Origin: Eubacterium sp.
GTDB lineage: Bacteria; Bacillota; Clostridia; Lachnospirales; Lachnospiraceae
NCBI GenBank assembly: GCA_020844525.1
Contig: JAJGAH010000062.1
Location: 1 to 9,657, forward strand
DNA length: 9,657 nucleotides
Direction: 5' to 3'
Shown here: piece after piece, positions 6,649-9,657 of the stretch
Position numbering within the stretch: position 1 is the first letter of the stretch
Layout of the letters: the number at the start of each line of letters is the position of its first letter
Notes under the pieces: generated by a model
Told to the model about the DNA's origin: nothing
The model's input: the letters and a program-made list of their open reading frames with translations, nothing else
The model's database searches: none
Position numbers and translations under genes: made by a program

Positions 6649-7548
6649 TCACATCATGGTGTGCAGCAGATTCAGGCGATCCATCAGAGCATCCACGCTC
6701 CGGCCTTTCTCCGCTTTACTGGTTACTGCATTATCAGCTGCATAGTGCTTCTTCACCTTGTTGGTGAAGGCAGCCGCCATCTGGCGACTGGAATAAAGGA
6801 ATCCTGTCTGGATCTGGTTCTTTTCCTTTTTCTTGGGATCCTCTTCTTCCGATTCTTTTTCAGCTTTCTTTTCTGATTCCTTTTCAGATTCCTTTTCAGA
6901 TTCCTCTTCTGGTTTCTCTCCATCGGGATCCTCCTCTTCCGGTACCTTCTTGTCCTGATCAGCCTCATCGGATCGGTAGAGTTCCGGACGCTCCATCACG
7001 CGGTCTGCAAAATGAAGCTCGACTGCCTTATTGGCGTCCATCCAGGTCTCATCGTCCATGAGCTTTGAGAGCTTGTTCTTGGAAAGGCCGGTCTTCTTCA
7101 CGTAGGCATTCAGGATCGAATCCTTCACAGAATCCAGCATGGAGATCGCCTGTTCCAGATCACTCTTATCGCCCATCGCTGCCGTCGCCGGATTATGAAT
7201 CATCAGCATAGAAACCGGAGATACCAGAACCTCATCTCCTGCCATCGCAATGACTGACGCTGCCGATGCAGCAAGACCGTCAATCTTCACCGTGACCTTC
7301 CCGCTGTAGGAGAGAATCATGTTGTAGATCTGGGCTGCCGCCCAGACATCTCCGCCCGGCGAGTTGATCCAGACTGTGATCGGTCCCTTTCCGGAATCCA
7401 GATCGGATTTAAAAAGAGCCGGCGTGACGTCATCGTCAAACCAGCTCTCAGAAGCGATTGTTCCGTTTAAAAACAGCGTGCGTTCCGCAAGGTCTGGATC
7501 CGATCCGTCCGGTGCCTTGTTTCGCACCCACTTCCAAAACTTGTTCAT
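6649..7548 (-). CDS. ClpP-like prohead maturation protease with acidic C-terminal extension
   Basis: This protein is a serine protease that removes the capsid delta domain and itself during head maturation. Residues 20-190 form a ClpP/S14-type domain. They include ITVWINSPGGDVWAA (57-71) for the oxyanion region, GLAASAAS (91-98) with probable nucleophile Ser95, and MLMIHNP (114-120) with catalytic His118. An acidic stretch DDETWMDANKA (165-175) supplies the third residue. From about 191 to 243 the chain is Glu/Lys/Ser-rich with a SEKE repeat encoded by 12-base DNA repeats. Residues 245-299 form a further mainly helical segment. At 299 residues it is longer than a bare protease domain. The tail may be a scaffold-like or self-cleaved piece. 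The ATG overlaps the portal stop as ATGA, and AAGGAGG lies just upstream. Assignment of protease is firm; the role of the tail is inferred. Confidence 0.94.
   Translation of the reverse strand: MNKFWKWVRNKAPDGSDPDLAERTLFLNGTIASESWFDDDVTPALFKSDLDSGKGPITVWINSPGGDVWAAAQIYNMILSYSGKVTVKIDGLAASAASVIAMAGDEVLVSPVSMLMIHNPATAAMGDKSDLEQAISMLDSVKDSILNAYVKKTGLSKNKLSKLMDDETWMDANKAVELHFADRVMERPELYRSDEADQDKKVPEEEDPDGEKPEEESEKESEKESEKKAEKESEEEDPKKKEKNQIQTGFLYSSRQMAAAFTNKVKKHYAADNAVTSKAEKGRSVDALMDRLNLLHTMM
6851..6910 (-). repeat. 12-base tandem repeats encoding an acidic/basic SEKE linker
   Basis: Five 12-base units lie head to tail on the plus strand, starting at 6851, 6863, 6875, 6887 and 6899. Two are exact GATTCCTTTTCA, one is near-exact and the outer ones are degenerate. 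The period is a multiple of three, so gain or loss of a unit would change linker length without breaking the protease frame. The encoded residues are about 213-232 (Ser-Glu-Lys-Glu and variants). Confidence 0.85.
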
Positions 7549-8891
7549 CTCATCCTCCTTCCCCTTCGATGGGGTTTTGCGTTCTCTGTATCTTCCTCGG
7601 TCTCCTGCCCGGGATCATCCTGTTTCTGCTCCGGTGGAGCGTTTCCTCCACCAGAATTCTGATAGGCCGCCCCTGCCGATTTCAGGGGAGTCATGGATCC
7701 GTTCACCAGAAACAAATTTCCACCTTCAGAGTCCGGAACGAGGTCCATGTTTTCGAGCCTCCGCACATCGTTTACGCAGAGGAATCCGTTATTGATACCG
7801 GTCGCATATCCCTGCATGCGGGAGGCGTAGTTGCCTCGGAGAAGGCCGTCCACATTGAATCTGGCATAGTAGACCATCTTTTCTTCCCTTGTCAGAAGCG
7901 ACCGGGAGATCGATGACTCGATCCGGGTGAGCCACGGTTGCAGACTATAAGTGACAAATTCCAGCGACTGTTCCTCAATGTTACTGAAGGTCGCGTGTTC
8001 CAGATCTCCGATCATATGCGGAGGAACTCGGAAAATCCTCGCGATCTCATCGATCTGGAATTTCCTTGTATCAAGGAACTGCGCTTCCTGCGGATTGATC
8101 GAGATCGGCGAATACTTCATGCCTTCCTCAAGGACGGCCACCTTCCCGGCGTTCTGGCTGCCGCCGAAGGCCGCCTGCCAGCTGTCCCTGACCTTTTCCG
8201 GATCCTTCAGGATACCCGGATGTTCGAGGACACCGGAAGGCGCTGCACCGTTCTCGAAAAACTTACTGCCGTATTCCTCGCAGGCCATCGAAAGACCGAT
8301 GCTGTTCTTCGCCATCGCGATCGGACTGTATCCGACAAGACCATCGAATCCGAGTCCCGGGATCTGCATCACTTCATGCGGAGACAGCTTCACGATTGTC
8401 TCCTTCATGGTCGGCGCATCGTCACCCTTGGACCAGAGATATTGGTAATAGATATGCCCGGACTCATCACGATCCACAGTCATTCGATTTGGCATCAGCG
8501 GATACAGTGCTGTCACTTCTCCTTTGCCGTTTCGGATGATCTGGACGTAGGCGTTGCCCCAGAGGAGCAGATGCGTCATCAGTGTCTCCCAGAAGGAGTA
8601 GGCCGTCATCTCTTCATTCGGTTCACTGTGAAGTAGAAAGTACAGCGGATGATCCGTTGCCTTCACCTTGCTGTCATCCTCTTCCCTGTAAAGATGAAGT
8701 GGCAGGCTCGCTACGGCTTCAGCCAGCACCCGGACGCAGGCATACACAGCCGTGACCTGCATCGAGCTACGCTCGGTTACCGTTTTACCGGCTGTGGTAT
8801 GACCGTAATAGGCACGGTACACACTGCCCGATGTCGAATCCTGCGGGTCTGTTCTTGCCTTCCTTCTGTGAAAGTAATCTCGAAATCCCAT
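7545..8891 (-). CDS. Portal protein, HK97 family
   Basis: Twelve copies of the portal form the ring at one capsid vertex through which DNA is packed and later leaves. The 448-residue protein matches the HK97 portal family (Phage_portal). An N-terminal segment leads to VYACVRVLAEAVASLPLHLYR (49-69), the best known motif. Further family segments are HPLYFLLHSEPNEEMTAYSFWE, LLLWGNAYVQIIRN, then GYSPIAMAKNSIG and the region IDEIARIFRVPPHMIGDLEHATFSNIEEQS with its Pro-Pro-His-Met-Ile turn. From about residue 405 the chain is low complexity, rich in Gln, Asp and Glu, and ends in a basic HRRGRRMR. GGAGGATGATAC precedes ATG 8891. It lies 13 bases after the terminase stop and is coupled to the protease by ATGA. 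The length is normal for the family. Confidence 0.97.
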   Translation of the reverse strand: MGFRDYFHRRKARTDPQDSTSGSVYRAYYGHTTAGKTVTERSSMQVTAVYACVRVLAEAVASLPLHLYREEDDSKVKATDHPLYFLLHSEPNEEMTAYSFWETLMTHLLLWGNAYVQIIRNGKGEVTALYPLMPNRMTVDRDESGHIYYQYLWSKGDDAPTMKETIVKLSPHEVMQIPGLGFDGLVGYSPIAMAKNSIGLSMACEEYGSKFFENGAAPSGVLEHPGILKDPEKVRDSWQAAFGGSQNAGKVAVLEEGMKYSPISINPQEAQFLDTRKFQIDEIARIFRVPPHMIGDLEHATFSNIEEQSLEFVTYSLQPWLTRIESSISRSLLTREEKMVYYARFNVDGLLRGNYASRMQGYATGINNGFLCVNDVRRLENMDLVPDSEGGNLFLVNGSMTPLKSAGAAYQNSGGGNAPPEQKQDDPGQETEEDTENAKPHRRGRRMR

Positions 8892-8904
8892 GTATCATCC
8901 TCCA

Positions 8905-9657
8905 TCAAAATATAATCAGCCCGCGGCTGTCGTATACGCTCTCTTCATTTTCGTGACGGACACAGCGGTCCAGCGCCATGATTGCCGCGACAATGCCATC
9001 GATCTTTTCCGGCGACTTTGCCTTGGTCGGCTTGATATTGTCTGCCGCATCCCGATCAACTACCACGTTCAAAGCCATCCATCGAAGCACCGGATTCCCG
9101 CCATGGATGATCTTTCCTTCCATCATCAGCTTGTAGAATTCCTTGGTCGGAGGGCTCATGTCTTTAAATCCCTGTCCGAAGGGAATCATCGTCATGCCGT
9201 CACCTTCCAGATTGATAATGAGCTGCGTTGCATTCCAGCGGTCCACGGCAATCTCGCGGATGTTGTAGATCTGATAAAGGTCCAGAATGAACTGTTCGAT
9301 GAAGTTGTAGTCGATCACGTTTCCTTCCGTTGCCTTCATGTATCCCTGCTTTACCCAGACGTCATAGGGAACCGACGCACGTCTTACCCTGATCGGAATG
9401 GTCTCCTCCGGCACCCAGAAAAAAGGCAGGCAGACGTACTTCTCTGTCTCATCCCTCGGCGGGAACATCAGAACCAGCGCGGTGATATCTCCGGTACTGG
9501 AAAGGTCGAGTCCGCCGTAACACTCCCTACCACGCAGGCTGTCCAGATCAATTGGCTGATTGCCCTGATCAAAAACCTGCTCCGGAATAAAGGCTGTCGT
9601 ACTGGATACCCACATGTTTAAACGGAGCTGCTTGAACACCGCTTCCTCTGCCGGGTT
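8905..9657 (-). CDS. terL: Large terminase subunit, nuclease domain (N-terminal part missing)
   Basis: The large terminase translocates DNA into the prohead with its ATPase domain and cuts it with an RNase H-like nuclease domain. The frame is open to the right edge, so only the last 250 residues are seen. A GTG at 9639 is internal and not the start. Counting from the edge, visible acidic residues fit the nuclease centre: YGGLDLSSTGD with Asp51, EIAVDRWNA with Asp139, and KIDGIVAAIMALDR with Asp220. The sequence between includes FFWVPEETI and PFGQGFKDMSPPTKEF, typical of the Terminase_1 group found beside HK97-type portals. The Walker motifs of the ATPase would lie upstream, outside the window. 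The stop is 13 bases before the portal start, the usual order. Confidence 0.96.
   Translation of the reverse strand, partial: NPAEEAVFKQLRLNMWVSSTTAFIPEQVFDQGNQPIDLDSLRGRECYGGLDLSSTGDITALVLMFPPRDETEKYVCLPFFWVPEETIPIRVRRASVPYDVWVKQGYMKATEGNVIDYNFIEQFILDLYQIYNIREIAVDRWNATQLIINLEGDGMTMIPFGQGFKDMSPPTKEFYKLMMEGKIIHGGNPVLRWMALNVVVDRDAADNIKPTKAKSPEKIDGIVAAIMALDRCVRHENEESVYDSRGLIIF

Noticed and set aside
5665..6876. A 403-codon open frame on the plus strand across the capsid gene
   Set aside because: It lies wholly opposite the well-supported capsid and protease genes, has no ribosome site or family motif, and reflects codon bias of the minus-strand genes.

Overview
This window is the head and tail morphogenesis module of a tailed temperate phage or prophage of the long-tailed (siphovirus) HK97/SPP1 type, probably from a Bacillota (Clostridia-like) host. 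Evidence for the host is indirect: strong AGGAGG-type ribosome sites before nearly every gene, a phi13-family tail tube protein, moderate GC, and phage families common in Gram-positive gut anaerobes. No integrase, attachment site or host gene is visible, so free phage and integrated prophage cannot be told apart.

The phage genes all lie on the minus strand and are read from right to left in the usual order. They are: large terminase (cut by the right edge), portal, ClpP-like prohead protease, HK97-fold major capsid, gp6/gp15-type head-tail adaptor, gp16-type head-closure protein, HK97 gp10-like protein, a probable tail terminator, major tail tube protein, the tail assembly chaperone pair gpG and gpGT (made by a -1 frameshift on an A7 run), and the tape measure protein (cut by the left edge). 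Junctions are tight (ATGA overlaps or gaps of about 1 to 20 bases), apart from 81 bases after the capsid gene and the insertion described next.

The exception lies between the chaperone (stop at 2816) and the tape measure (start at 2106), where the next gene would normally follow directly. An AT-richer cassette of about 0.7 kb sits there on the plus strand, opposed to the late operon. It has an extended -10 promoter, a leader with two degenerate repeat units of 55-base period, a strong intrinsic terminator, and a 149-residue protein that resembles the ToxN/AbiQ group of type III toxin-antitoxin endoribonucleases. Both leader units can be drawn as H-type pseudoknots with adjoining stems. Promoter, RNA repeats, terminator and toxin in this order is the signature layout of a type III toxin-antitoxin (RNA antitoxin) locus. 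I read it as a phage-borne accessory (moron) defence or maintenance cassette. Any late transcript reaching the tape measure gene must cross it in antisense.

The structural genes work together in a standard way. Terminase cuts and pumps DNA through the portal into a capsid shell matured by the protease. The adaptor, closure, gp10-like and terminator proteins join head to tail. gpG and gpGT chaperone the tape measure while the tube protein polymerises around it.
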